NCBI GenBank assembly: GCA_035540755.1
Contig: DATLGD010000042.1
Location: 1 to 7,274, forward strand
From: DATLGD01 sp035540755
GTDB lineage: Bacteria; Actinomycetota; Actinomycetes; Mycobacteriales; SCTD01
DNA: 7,274 bases
Direction: 5' to 3'
Within the stretch, counting starts at the first letter, position 1. The number at the start of each line of letters is the position of its first letter. The translations under genes were made by a program, and so were the position numbers. Shown one piece after another: positions 1 to 5,956 of the stretch. The notes beneath the pieces are model-generated. The model worked only from the letters and a program-made list of their open reading frames with translations, was not told the origin of the DNA and made no database searches.

Positions 1-529
1 CGCTCTTGGGCGCCTCGGTCTCGCCCACGACGTCGCCCTCGCCCGCGGCGTCGGACTCGCTGCCGTCGGCGTCGACGTCCTGCTGCGTGGAGGCGGCGGC
101 GGTGGCGCCGGCGCCGAGCTCGGCCTCGGAGGCCTCGAGGTCGGCCTCGACGTGGACGGTGGTCTGCTGGACGTCGACCAGCGTGTCGCCGCCGGCCTCA
201 CCGGTGACGGTGACCGGGACGTCGACGGCGACCTTCTCGCCCTTGCGGACGGCGAGCAGGTCGACGTGCTCGAGGGTGCCGCGCGTCGGGTGGCGCACGA
301 CGACCTTCGGCAGCGCGAGCTGGTCGCCGCCCTCGGTCTCGAGCGTCAGCAGGACGTTCGCGTCGGCCTTGAGCGCGAGCATGAGCTCGTGGCCCGGCAG
401 CGAGAAGTGGCGCGGCTCGTCGCCGTGGCCGTAGAGGACCGCGGGGACCTTGTTGGCCCGGCGGACGCGGCGCGCGGCGCCCTTGCCGAACTCGGTGCGG
501 GGCTCGGCGGCGATGCGGACCTCGGACAC
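1..529 (-). CDS. rplY: Large ribosomal subunit protein bL25 (Ctc/TL5-like), 3' end outside window
   Basis: Binds 5S rRNA in the large ribosomal subunit. Long Ctc-type versions add a C-terminal beta domain. The visible 176 residues begin VSEVRIAAEPRTEFGKGAAR, and residues 1-92 are a clear L25 5S-binding domain (FGKGAARR at 14-21, VPAVLYGH at 28-35, LPGHEL at 44-49, LEHVDLL at 86-92). Residues about 93-129 start the second domain (RKGEKVAVDVPV, then VQQTTVHVEAD). The usual stretch of the form IPxxVxVxVxGLxxG...LPxGxxL...VVxV is absent. The frame goes straight from VHVEAD (125-130) to an Ala/Glu/Asp-rich tail (LEASEAELGAG...). The GTG start at 529 is preceded by AGGAG with a 7-base gap. The gene lies 111 bases downstream of prs, and the stop codon is off the window. 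Family assignment is firm. The loss of the C-terminal domain is my reading against remembered family members, and its cause is unknown. Confidence 0.93.
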   Translation of the reverse strand, partial: MSEVRIAAEPRTEFGKGAARRVRRANKVPAVLYGHGDEPRHFSLPGHELMLALKADANVLLTLETEGGDQLALPKVVVRHPTRGTLEHVDLLAVRKGEKVAVDVPVTVTGEAGGDTLVDVQQTTVHVEADLEASEAELGAGATAAASTQQDVDADGSESDAAGEGDVVGETEAPKS

Positions 530-596
530 GGGAGAACTCCTGTTGCTGGGGCTGGGCGAGTGATGTGCTGGCGGGCGCTCGACTGCGCAGCGGAGG

Positions 597-602
597 AGTC
601 TA
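597..602 (-). promoter_or_regulatory. Possible -10 element for rplY
   Basis: In the 111-base gap between prs and rplY, the minus strand reads TAGACT, which fits the TAnnnT pattern of an actinobacterial -10 box and would leave a leader of roughly 60 bases before the rplY GTG. No convincing -35 lies 16-18 bases upstream, where the DNA is almost pure G+C. The same gap has a GC-rich self-complementary stretch (GGCGC-CCGGA-GCGCC, within 616-632) but no T-run, so it is not a clear terminator. rplY may have its own promoter or may simply be read from the glmU-prs transcript. Confidence 0.22.
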
Positions 603-640
603 GCGGGCGAGCGCGCGGGCGCTCCGGGCGCCGGCGAGCG

Positions 641-1618
641 CTACGCGGCGCCGTCGAACAGGCTGGTGACCGAGCCGTCCTCGAAGACCTCGCTGATGGC
701 GCGCGCGATCAGCGGCGCGATCGACAGGACGGTGAGCTTGTCGAAGCGGCGCGCGTCGTCGATCGGCAGCGTGTTGGTGACGACGACCTCGCTGATCCGG
801 CTGTTCTTGAGCCGGTCGACGGCCGCGCCGGACAGCACGCCGTGCGTGGCCGTGACGATGACGTCCGCGGCGCCGTTGTCGAACAGCAGGTCGGCGGCCT
901 TGGTGATCGTGCCGCCGGTGTCGATCATGTCGTCGACGAGGATGCACGTCTTGCCGCGCACCTCGCCGACGACCTCGCCGACCTTGACCTCGTTCGGCAC
1001 GTTCGGGTCGCGCCGCTTGTGGATGATCGCCAGGCCGCAGCCGAGCCGGTCGGTCCAGCGCTCGGCGACGCGCACCCGACCGGCGTCCGGGCTGACGACG
1101 ACGGTGTCGCGCCCGCTCCATCGGTCGCCGACGTGGTCGGCGAGCAGCGGCAGCGCGAACAGGTGGTCGACCGGGCCGTCGAAGAAGCCCTGGATCTGCG
1201 CGGTGTGCAGGTCGACCGTCATGATCCGGTCGGCCCCGGCGGTCTTGAACATGTCGGCGATCAGGCGGGCGCTGATCGGCTCGCGGCCCCGGTGCTTCTT
1301 GTCCTGGCGCGCGTACGGGTAGAACGGCAGCACCACGGTGATCCGCTTGGCGGACGCGCGCTTGAGCGCGTCGACCATGAGCAGCGTCTCCATGATCCAG
1401 GTGTTCACCGGGGCGGTCACGCTCTGGACCACGAAGGCGTCCGACCCCCGCACCGACTCCTCGAAGCGCACGAAGATCTCGCCGTTGGCGAACTCGTAGG
1501 CGCTCGTGGGCACCGGCGCGCACCCCAGGTGCACCGCGACCTCCGCGGCCAGCTCCGGGTAGGCCCGGCCGGTGAAGAGCATGAGGTTCTTGCGGTTCTC
1601 GGTGGTCAGGCCGTTCAT
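641..1618 (-). CDS. prs: Ribose-phosphate pyrophosphokinase (PRPP synthetase, class I)
   Basis: Transfers pyrophosphate from ATP to ribose 5-phosphate, giving PRPP for purine, pyrimidine, NAD, histidine and tryptophan synthesis. It is cytosolic. The 325-residue product is the usual length. Motifs seen: FANGEIFVRF at 43-52, the flexible loop RQDKKHRGREPISARL at 104-119, DLHTAQIQGFF at 136-146 with the conserved His138, SPDAGRVRVAERW at 176-188 (an actinobacterial form of the pyrophosphate-binding region), and the PRPP/ribose-phosphate loop VDDMIDTGGT at 228-237. The ATG at 1618 overlaps the glmU stop in an ATGA junction, which implies translational coupling. A GGGGAG ribosome-binding site sits 5 bases upstream, inside glmU. 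Coupling to glmU links nucleotide and cell-wall precursor supply. Nothing abnormal is seen in the frame. Confidence 0.98.
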   Translation of the reverse strand: MNGLTTENRKNLMLFTGRAYPELAAEVAVHLGCAPVPTSAYEFANGEIFVRFEESVRGSDAFVVQSVTAPVNTWIMETLLMVDALKRASAKRITVVLPFYPYARQDKKHRGREPISARLIADMFKTAGADRIMTVDLHTAQIQGFFDGPVDHLFALPLLADHVGDRWSGRDTVVVSPDAGRVRVAERWTDRLGCGLAIIHKRRDPNVPNEVKVGEVVGEVRGKTCILVDDMIDTGGTITKAADLLFDNGAADVIVTATHGVLSGAAVDRLKNSRISEVVVTNTLPIDDARRFDKLTVLSIAPLIARAISEVFEDGSVTSLFDGAA

Positions 1619-3024
1619 GAGGTCTCCCCGTCGCGCGGGCCGCGCCTGCGCGCCACCCAGCCCTCGATGTTGCGCTGCTTGGCCCGGCCGACGCCGAGGG
1701 CGCCCGGTGGCACGTCGTCGGTGATGACCGACCCCGCCGCGGTGTAGGCGCCGTCGCCGATCGTGACCGGCGCGACGAGCATCGTGTCGCTGCCCACCCG
1801 CACGTCGTCACCCACGGTGGTGCGGTGCTTGTCGCGGCCGTCGTAGTTGACGAAGACGGTGGCGGCGCCGATGTTGCTGCCCACCCCGATCGTGGCGTCG
1901 CCCACGTAGGACAGGTGCGGCACCTTGCTGCCCTCGCCCACCTCGCTGGCCTTGATCTCGACGTAGGCCCCGGCCTTGGCGCCGCGCCCCAGCACCGTGC
2001 CGGGCCGCAGGTAGGTGAACGGGCCCACGGACGCCTCCGGGCCGATGACGGCGCGCTCGGCCTGCGTGCGGACGACGCTCGCGCCCCGGCCCACTTCGGT
2101 CGCGAGCAGCGTCGTGTCGGGGCCGATGGTGGCGCCGGCCGCGACGCGCGTGCCGCCGAGCAGCTGGCAGCCCGGCCGGACCTCGACGTCGGCGTCGAGG
2201 TGGACGTCGACGTCGAGCCAGGTGGTCTGCGGGTCGACGACGGTGACGCCGGCGAGCATCGCCGCCCGCACGAGCCGGGCGTTGAGCAGGCGTCGGGCCT
2301 CCGCCAGCTGCGCGCGGTCGTTGACGCCCATGGTCTCGGCGGCGTCGGTGGCGGTGTGCGCCGCGACGATCAGTCCGGCGTCGACGTGCAGGCCGACGAC
2401 GTCGGTGAGGTACTCCTCGCCCTGCGCGTTGTCGGTGGAGAGCCGGCCGAGCGCCTCGCGCAGCCGGGCGGCGTCGAAGGCGTAGACGCTGACCGCCACC
2501 TCGTCGATGGCGCGGGTGGCCTCGTCGGCGTCCTTGTGCTCGACGACGGCGCGCACCGCGCCGGCGTCGTCGCGGACGACGCGGCCGTAGCCGGTGGGGT
2601 CGGCCATGCGGGCGGTGAGCAGCGTGGTGGCGGCAGCGTGCTGCTGGTGAGCGCGGACGAGCTGCTGGAGCGTCTCGCCGGTGAGCAGGGGCGCGTCGCC
2701 CGGCACGACGACGACGGTGCCGGTGAGCTCGCCCAGGCCCTCGAGCGCGACGCGCACGGCGTGGCCGGTGCCGTTCTGCTGCTCCTGCACGACGGCGACG
2801 GCGCCGGGGTCGACCTCGGCCACGTGCTCGATGACCCGCTCGCGGGCGTGGCCGACGACGACCACCAGGTGCTCCGGGTCGAGCGCACGGGCGGCGGTGA
2901 CGACGTGGCCGACCATCGTGCGGCCGGCCAGCGGGTGCAGCACCTTCGGCGTGGTCGCGCTCTTCATCCGGGTGCCCTCACCGGCCGCCAGCACGACGAC
3001 GGCGGCGGGGCGCGCGTCGGTCAC
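1615..3024 (-). CDS. glmU: Bifunctional N-acetylglucosamine-1-phosphate uridyltransferase / glucosamine-1-phosphate acetyltransferase
   Basis: Carries out the last two steps to UDP-GlcNAc: acetylation of glucosamine-1-phosphate, then uridylyl transfer. The product feeds peptidoglycan and other cell-envelope sugars. The protein has 469 residues. The N-terminal pyrophosphorylase domain shows LAAGEGTRM (12-20), PKVLHPLAG (26-34), QNGTGHAV (83-90), GDAPLLT (109-115), GYGRVVRD (145-152) and EEYLTDV (203-209). The C-terminal left-handed beta-helix, from about 262, shows YLRPGT (338-343), AGAYVEIKAS (351-360), VPHLSYVGD (368-376), which holds the presumed catalytic base His370, and NIGAATVFVNYDG (384-396). 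The frame is open far upstream, but homology begins at TDARPAAVVVLAAG. The GTG at 3024 has AGGAG 5 bases before it, so I chose that start. It is the first protein gene of a glmU-prs(-rplY) unit downstream of tRNA-Gln. Confidence 0.98.
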   Translation of the reverse strand: MTDARPAAVVVLAAGEGTRMKSATTPKVLHPLAGRTMVGHVVTAARALDPEHLVVVVGHARERVIEHVAEVDPGAVAVVQEQQNGTGHAVRVALEGLGELTGTVVVVPGDAPLLTGETLQQLVRAHQQHAAATTLLTARMADPTGYGRVVRDDAGAVRAVVEHKDADEATRAIDEVAVSVYAFDAARLREALGRLSTDNAQGEEYLTDVVGLHVDAGLIVAAHTATDAAETMGVNDRAQLAEARRLLNARLVRAAMLAGVTVVDPQTTWLDVDVHLDADVEVRPGCQLLGGTRVAAGATIGPDTTLLATEVGRGASVVRTQAERAVIGPEASVGPFTYLRPGTVLGRGAKAGAYVEIKASEVGEGSKVPHLSYVGDATIGVGSNIGAATVFVNYDGRDKHRTTVGDDVRVGSDTMLVAPVTIGDGAYTAAGSVITDDVPPGALGVGRAKQRNIEGWVARRRGPRDGETS

Positions 3025-3074
3025 ACCAGCTCCTGGGGCAGGGAGGTCGCCGGGAGAGCCCCGGGTGAGCCTCG

Positions 3075-3080
3075 ACTCTA
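3075..3080 (-). promoter_or_regulatory. Possible -10 element for glmU
   Basis: Between tRNA-Gln and glmU (3025-3121) the minus strand contains TAGAGT, matching TAnnnT, about 50 bases before the glmU GTG. The sequence 17 bases upstream (TCAGGT) is a poor -35. The short stretch around 3090-3118 is noticeably less GC-rich than its surroundings, as a promoter region would be. No T-tailed hairpin is seen after the tRNA, so read-through from the tRNA into glmU is also possible. Confidence 0.2.
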
Positions 3081-3121
3081 CCGGCGTGCACCCATTAACC
3101 TGAAGTGATGGCTTGACTACG

Positions 3122-3194
3122 CTCCGCCTCCAGGATTCGAACCCGGGCCTGAAGATCACCAAAGGATCCCGTGCTGCCACTACACCAAGGCGGA
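3122..3194 (-). tRNA. tRNA-Gln, anticodon TTG
   Basis: Reads CAA (and by wobble CAG) codons. I folded it by eye. The acceptor arms TCCGCCT and AGGCGGA pair at all 7 positions. The D stem is GTGT/GCAC around the loop AGTGGCA. The anticodon stem GGATC/GATCT encloses the loop CTTTGGT, giving anticodon TTG. The T arm is CCGGG-TTCGAAT-CCTGG. The discriminator is G, and CCA is not encoded (the next bases are CGT), as is common in actinobacteria, where the CCA is added enzymatically. The 5' 15 bases are overlapped by the end of the broken HTH gene on the same strand, and glmU follows 97 bases downstream. I see no clear promoter directly upstream. Confidence 0.96.
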
Positions 3195-4114
3195 TGAGAC
3201 GGCGCGGTCTTCCTGCGCTTCGACCGGCGTCGCGGCGCCATCGTGCCACTCGGGGTAGCTGCGCTCGTTCCGAGTGAGACCGATGACGATCCCGTGCAGC
3301 ACGTCGTAGAGGGCACCGCTCCCACGCACCGTCACGCACAGGCAGCCGCGGTAGTGGTCCTCGACGTTCCGGCGCGGCGTCAACGGGTTGTGGCGCTTGA
3401 TGGTGCTGCGGCTGAACCGTTCCAGCGGGTGCCCGAGGGCCTCTGCCCACCAGCCTCGGGCCGCGGGCTCGTCGGCGGTCTCGTGGATGTGCAGCCGGAA
3501 GTCCAGCTGCTCGTCGTCGACCCCGAGCTCGGCGAGCCCCTCCAGGTAGAGACGCACCAGCACGGGATCGCTGTTCATCCACTGGACCGAGACGTTGCGC
3601 GCCCAGGGCTTCCGCTTGGCGCCCTCGCACCAGTACGACAGAGCGACCGCGAGACGAGGTCACGAGAGCTGACCGGTCCGACTCGAGAGGCCGCCTCCGC
3701 GGCTCGCCGGTCGCGCTCGACGTCGCGCACGTCTCGCTCGCGCCGCATCCGCGTCCGAAGCGCGTCGATCCGACGTGCCTGGCTCGCGGCCCGGTGCGCC
3801 GGGTCGTCGTCGGGTCGAGGCAGGTCGCGGAGCCACAGCGAGCAGGTGCTCTTGCTGACGCCGAGCTCGGCGGCGATCTCATCGTAGGTGCTGCCAGCCG
3901 CCCGCAGCTCGACGGCCAGCTGCCGCTGCTCGTCCTTGGCCCGTGGCCGGCGCAGCTCGTCCGGGACCGCCGTGCCGGCCAGCAGTTGCTGCAGGAGGTC
4001 CTCCCCGATGCGCAACTCCGCCATGATCTCCCGCCGGGACCTGCCCTCCGCGCGCATGGCGCGCGCCTTCTCGCCCAGCTCGCGCTTCTCCTCCGGCGTC
4101 CTGTGCCTGGCCAT
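3180..4114 (-). pseudogene. Frameshifted two-HTH protein with YWCEG (LAGLIDADG-like) domain
   Basis: Reconstructed length is about 311 residues in two frames. The first frame starts at the ATG at 4114 (MARHRTPEEKRELGEKARAM, ribosome-binding site GGGAGG 8 bases upstream) and ends at a TGA at 3577-3575, giving only 179 residues. Homology-like sequence leaves this frame after RDLV (residue 154, codon 3655-3653) and resumes at 3650 as AVALSYWCEGAKRKPW, continuing to a TAG at 3182-3180. Two bases stand where three are needed, so one base is missing. Seen: a first helix-turn-helix-like segment (about 8-45), a second (about 66-96, YDEIAAELGVSKSTCSLWL), an Arg/Glu-rich helix (about 107-142), then YWCEG, NSDPVLVRLYLEGL, FRLHIHE and KRHNPLTPRRN. 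I recall actinobacterial proteins of this layout annotated only as HTH proteins. DNA binding is likely. The second half recalls a single LAGLIDADG domain, as in the WhiA-type architecture, but this is inference. Its real function is unknown. The lesion could be decay or sequence error. Confidence 0.75.
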
Positions 4115-4226
4115 GGGTGAGCCCTCCCACCGTGCTCGTCCGACTCGACCCTCAGCCGCCATTGCACCAGCGGGGTGACAGGCACGGACGCCCGGGTTGC
4201 GCGGACGACCAGCGGGCACACCGGCA

Positions 4227-4259
4227 CCTACGCCTCCGTAGGTTACGGTTGCGTAACCT
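4227..4259. promoter_or_regulatory. Tandem overlapping palindromic operators upstream of the desaturase
   Basis: Two perfect inverted repeats with 4-base spacers lie side by side: CCTACG-cctc-CGTAGG (4227-4242) and AGGTTACG-gttg-CGTAACCT (4240-4259). Both contain the core TACG-N4-CGTA, and their centres are 15 bases apart. They end 26 bases before the desaturase GTG. TAACCT (4254-4259) could be the -10 box, which would place the second palindrome over the promoter and repress by blocking polymerase, although I cannot find a good -35. The size and symmetry suit a TetR-family dimer, and a TetR gene lies directly behind the desaturase. The region also forms the divergent spacer to the HTH gene (start at 4114), so control of both directions is possible. 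Confidence 0.72.
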
Positions 4260-4285
4260 GCTTCTCCCGTCTGCGAGGACTGCCC

Positions 4286-5323
4286 GTGACCACGACACCC
4301 CTCGACCGGCCCGGGAAGGTCGTCGGCAACGCCGGCGATCCCGACGCCCCCGTCACCACGATCGAGTTCGAGCCGGACGAGGCACGCCCGATGCAGGCGG
4401 TGCCCGGCACCGGGCTGAAGGCCCGCGCCGAGCAGGTGGCGCTCGCCCTGTTCATCGCCGTCCCACTGCTCGCCGTGGTCGCCGCCGGCTTCGTGCTCTG
4501 GGGCAACGGGCTGTCGTGGCGCGACGTCGTCATCAGCACCGTCTTCTACGCCTTCACCGGGCACGGCATCACCGTCGGCTACCACCGCTACTTCACGCAC
4601 GGGTCCTTCAAGGCGAAACGCCCCCTGCGGGTGGGTCTCGCCGTCGCCGGCTCGATGGCCATCGAGGGGCCGATCACCCGCTGGGTGGCCGACCACCGCC
4701 GGCACCACGCCTACAGCGACAAGGAGGGCGACCCGCACTCGCCCTGGCGGTACGGCACCGACTTCTGGGCGCTCACCAAGGGCCTGTGGCACGCGCACGT
4801 CGGCTGGTTGTTCGACGTCGAGCAGACCGACCAGAAGCGCTTCGCGCCCGACCTGCTCGCCGACCGCGACGTCGCGCGCGTCAACGCGCTGTTCCCCGTG
4901 CTCGTGCTCGTGTCGCTGCTCCTGCCGGCCGTCGTGGGCGGCGCGTGGGCCGCCGCCGTCGGCGAGGGCTTCTGGTACGGCGCGGCCACCGCGTTCTTCT
5001 GGGCCAGCCTGGTGCGCATCGCGGTGCTGCACCACGCCACGTGGTCGATCAACTCGATCTGCCACGCCTTCGGCGAGCGCCCGTTCACCACGCGCGACCG
5101 CAGCGCCAACGTCTGGCCGCTCGCGCTCATCTCGATGGGCGAGAGCTGGCACAACCTGCACCACGCCGACCCCACGGCGGCGCGGCACGGCGTCGACCGC
5201 TTCCAGGTCGACACCAGCGCCGAGGTCATCCGCGGACTGGAGAAGCTGGGCTGGGCGCACGACGTCCGCTGGCCGAAGCGGGAGCGCCTCGACGCCCGCC
5301 GGCGCGCCCGTGCGGCAGGCTGA
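4286..5323 (+). CDS. Membrane acyl-CoA (delta-9-type) fatty acid desaturase
   Basis: Diiron integral-membrane desaturase, expected to put a double bond into saturated acyl chains (stearoyl-CoA type) using oxygen and an electron donor, and so to adjust membrane fluidity. The product has 345 residues. The three histidine boxes are complete: HRYFTH (100-105), HRRHH (137-141) and HNLHH (289-293). Hydrophobic segments are at about 51-72, 81-98, 115-128, 200-223 and 229-248, with the boxes on polar stretches between them. The frame is open from 4175, but the GTG at 4286 has GAGGA 6 bases upstream and lies just after the operator/promoter, so it is the better start. The upstream extension would run through the palindromes. 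No reductase or ferredoxin gene is adjacent, so the electron donor is elsewhere. A TetR regulator follows after 4 bases. The regiospecificity is inferred from the family, not visible. Confidence 0.95.
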   Translation: MTTTPLDRPGKVVGNAGDPDAPVTTIEFEPDEARPMQAVPGTGLKARAEQVALALFIAVPLLAVVAAGFVLWGNGLSWRDVVISTVFYAFTGHGITVGYHRYFTHGSFKAKRPLRVGLAVAGSMAIEGPITRWVADHRRHHAYSDKEGDPHSPWRYGTDFWALTKGLWHAHVGWLFDVEQTDQKRFAPDLLADRDVARVNALFPVLVLVSLLLPAVVGGAWAAAVGEGFWYGAATAFFWASLVRIAVLHHATWSINSICHAFGERPFTTRDRSANVWPLALISMGESWHNLHHADPTAARHGVDRFQVDTSAEVIRGLEKLGWAHDVRWPKRERLDARRRARAAG

Positions 5324-5327
5324 CGGG

Positions 5328-5953
5328 GTGAGCCTCCCCGCGCGCGTCCGGATGACCGGTGCGCAGCGGCGGGCCCAGCTGCTCGACGTCGGCAAGGAGC
5401 TCTTTGCCGAGCGCGGCTACGACGCCACCTCCGTCGAGGAGGTGGCGCTGCGCGCCGGCGTCAGCAAGCCCGTGGTCTACGAGCACTTCGGCGGCAAGGA
5501 GGGCCTCTACGCGGTTGTGGTCGACCGGGAGGTGCAGCGGCTCCTGACGAGCTTCGAGGCCGCGCTCACCGGCGACAGCCCGCGACTGCTGGTCGAGCAG
5601 GCGACGCTCGCTCTGCTCACGTACGTGGAGGACGAGAGCGACGGGTTCCGCATCCTCGTCCGCGAGCCACCGCCGGGCGGCAGCAGCGGCTACGCGACCA
5701 TCATCAGCGACGTCGCGCAGCGGGTCGAGCACATCCTCGACCGGGAGTTCGCCGCCCGGGGCTACCGGACGACGCTCGCGGCCCTGTACTCGCAGGCCCT
5801 CGTCGGCATGGTCTCCCTCACCGGCCAGTGGTGGCTCGACGCCCGCGAGCTCGAGCGCGACGACGTCGCGGCGCACCTGGTGAACTGGCCTGGAACGGCC
5901 TGTCCTCGCTCGAGCCGGAACCCGAGCTCCAGGTGCGCCGCGCGCGCCGCTAG
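5328..5953 (+). pseudogene. TetR-family regulator, C-terminus frameshifted by one missing base
   Basis: Probable repressor of the adjacent desaturase. The GTG at 5328 (VSLPARVRM) comes 4 bases after the desaturase stop. The ATG at 5352 is a possible alternative, and neither has a strong ribosome-binding site. The N-terminal DNA-binding domain is typical: RRAQLLDVGKELFAERGYDA, then VEEVALRAGVSKPVVYEHFGGKEGLYAVVV with the helix-turn-helix at about 36-55. The ligand domain follows to LERDDVAAHLVN (residue 186, ending at 5885). There the frame goes wrong. One extra base before 5886 (for example AAC-CTG instead of AAC-TG) restores LAWNGLSSLEPEPELQVRRARR and a TAG at 5951-5953, for 208 residues, a usual TetR length. 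Uncorrected, translation continues to a stop at 6303-6305 through the antisense of the next gene (about 325 residues). DNA binding might survive, but ligand-domain folding or dimerisation could be affected. Sequence error is an equal possibility. Confidence 0.8.
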
Positions 5954-5956
5954 GGG

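Noticed and set aside
152..1747. Open frame of 531 codons on the plus strand opposite rplY, prs and the end of glmU
   Set aside because: It is antisense to three well-recognised genes. Its translation is Asp/Val/Gly/Arg-rich with no domain, as expected of the mirror frame in high-GC coding DNA.
2184..2220. Repetitive GTCGACGTC-like stretch
   Set aside because: It lies in glmU and encodes Asp/Val-rich turns of the beta-helix domain. Codon repetition explains it.
1825..3108. Open frame of 427 codons on the plus strand opposite glmU
   Set aside because: It is antisense to glmU with low-complexity composition and no recognisable motif.
3122..3194. tRNA-Gln as an attachment site of an integrated element
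   Set aside because: No integrase is present, and I see no direct repeat of the tRNA 3' end in the window. The HTH gene is on the 5' side, not the usual 3' side.
3025..4227. Upstream extension of the glmU frame through tRNA-Gln and the HTH region
   Set aside because: Similarity to GlmU begins at residue 2 after the GTG at 3024, which has its own ribosome-binding site. The extension crosses a tRNA gene.
4115..5395. Long minus-strand frame opposite the desaturase joined to the HTH gene
   Set aside because: The HTH protein starts at the ATG at 4114 with a ribosome-binding site. Upstream residues are a shadow of the desaturase and cross the operators.
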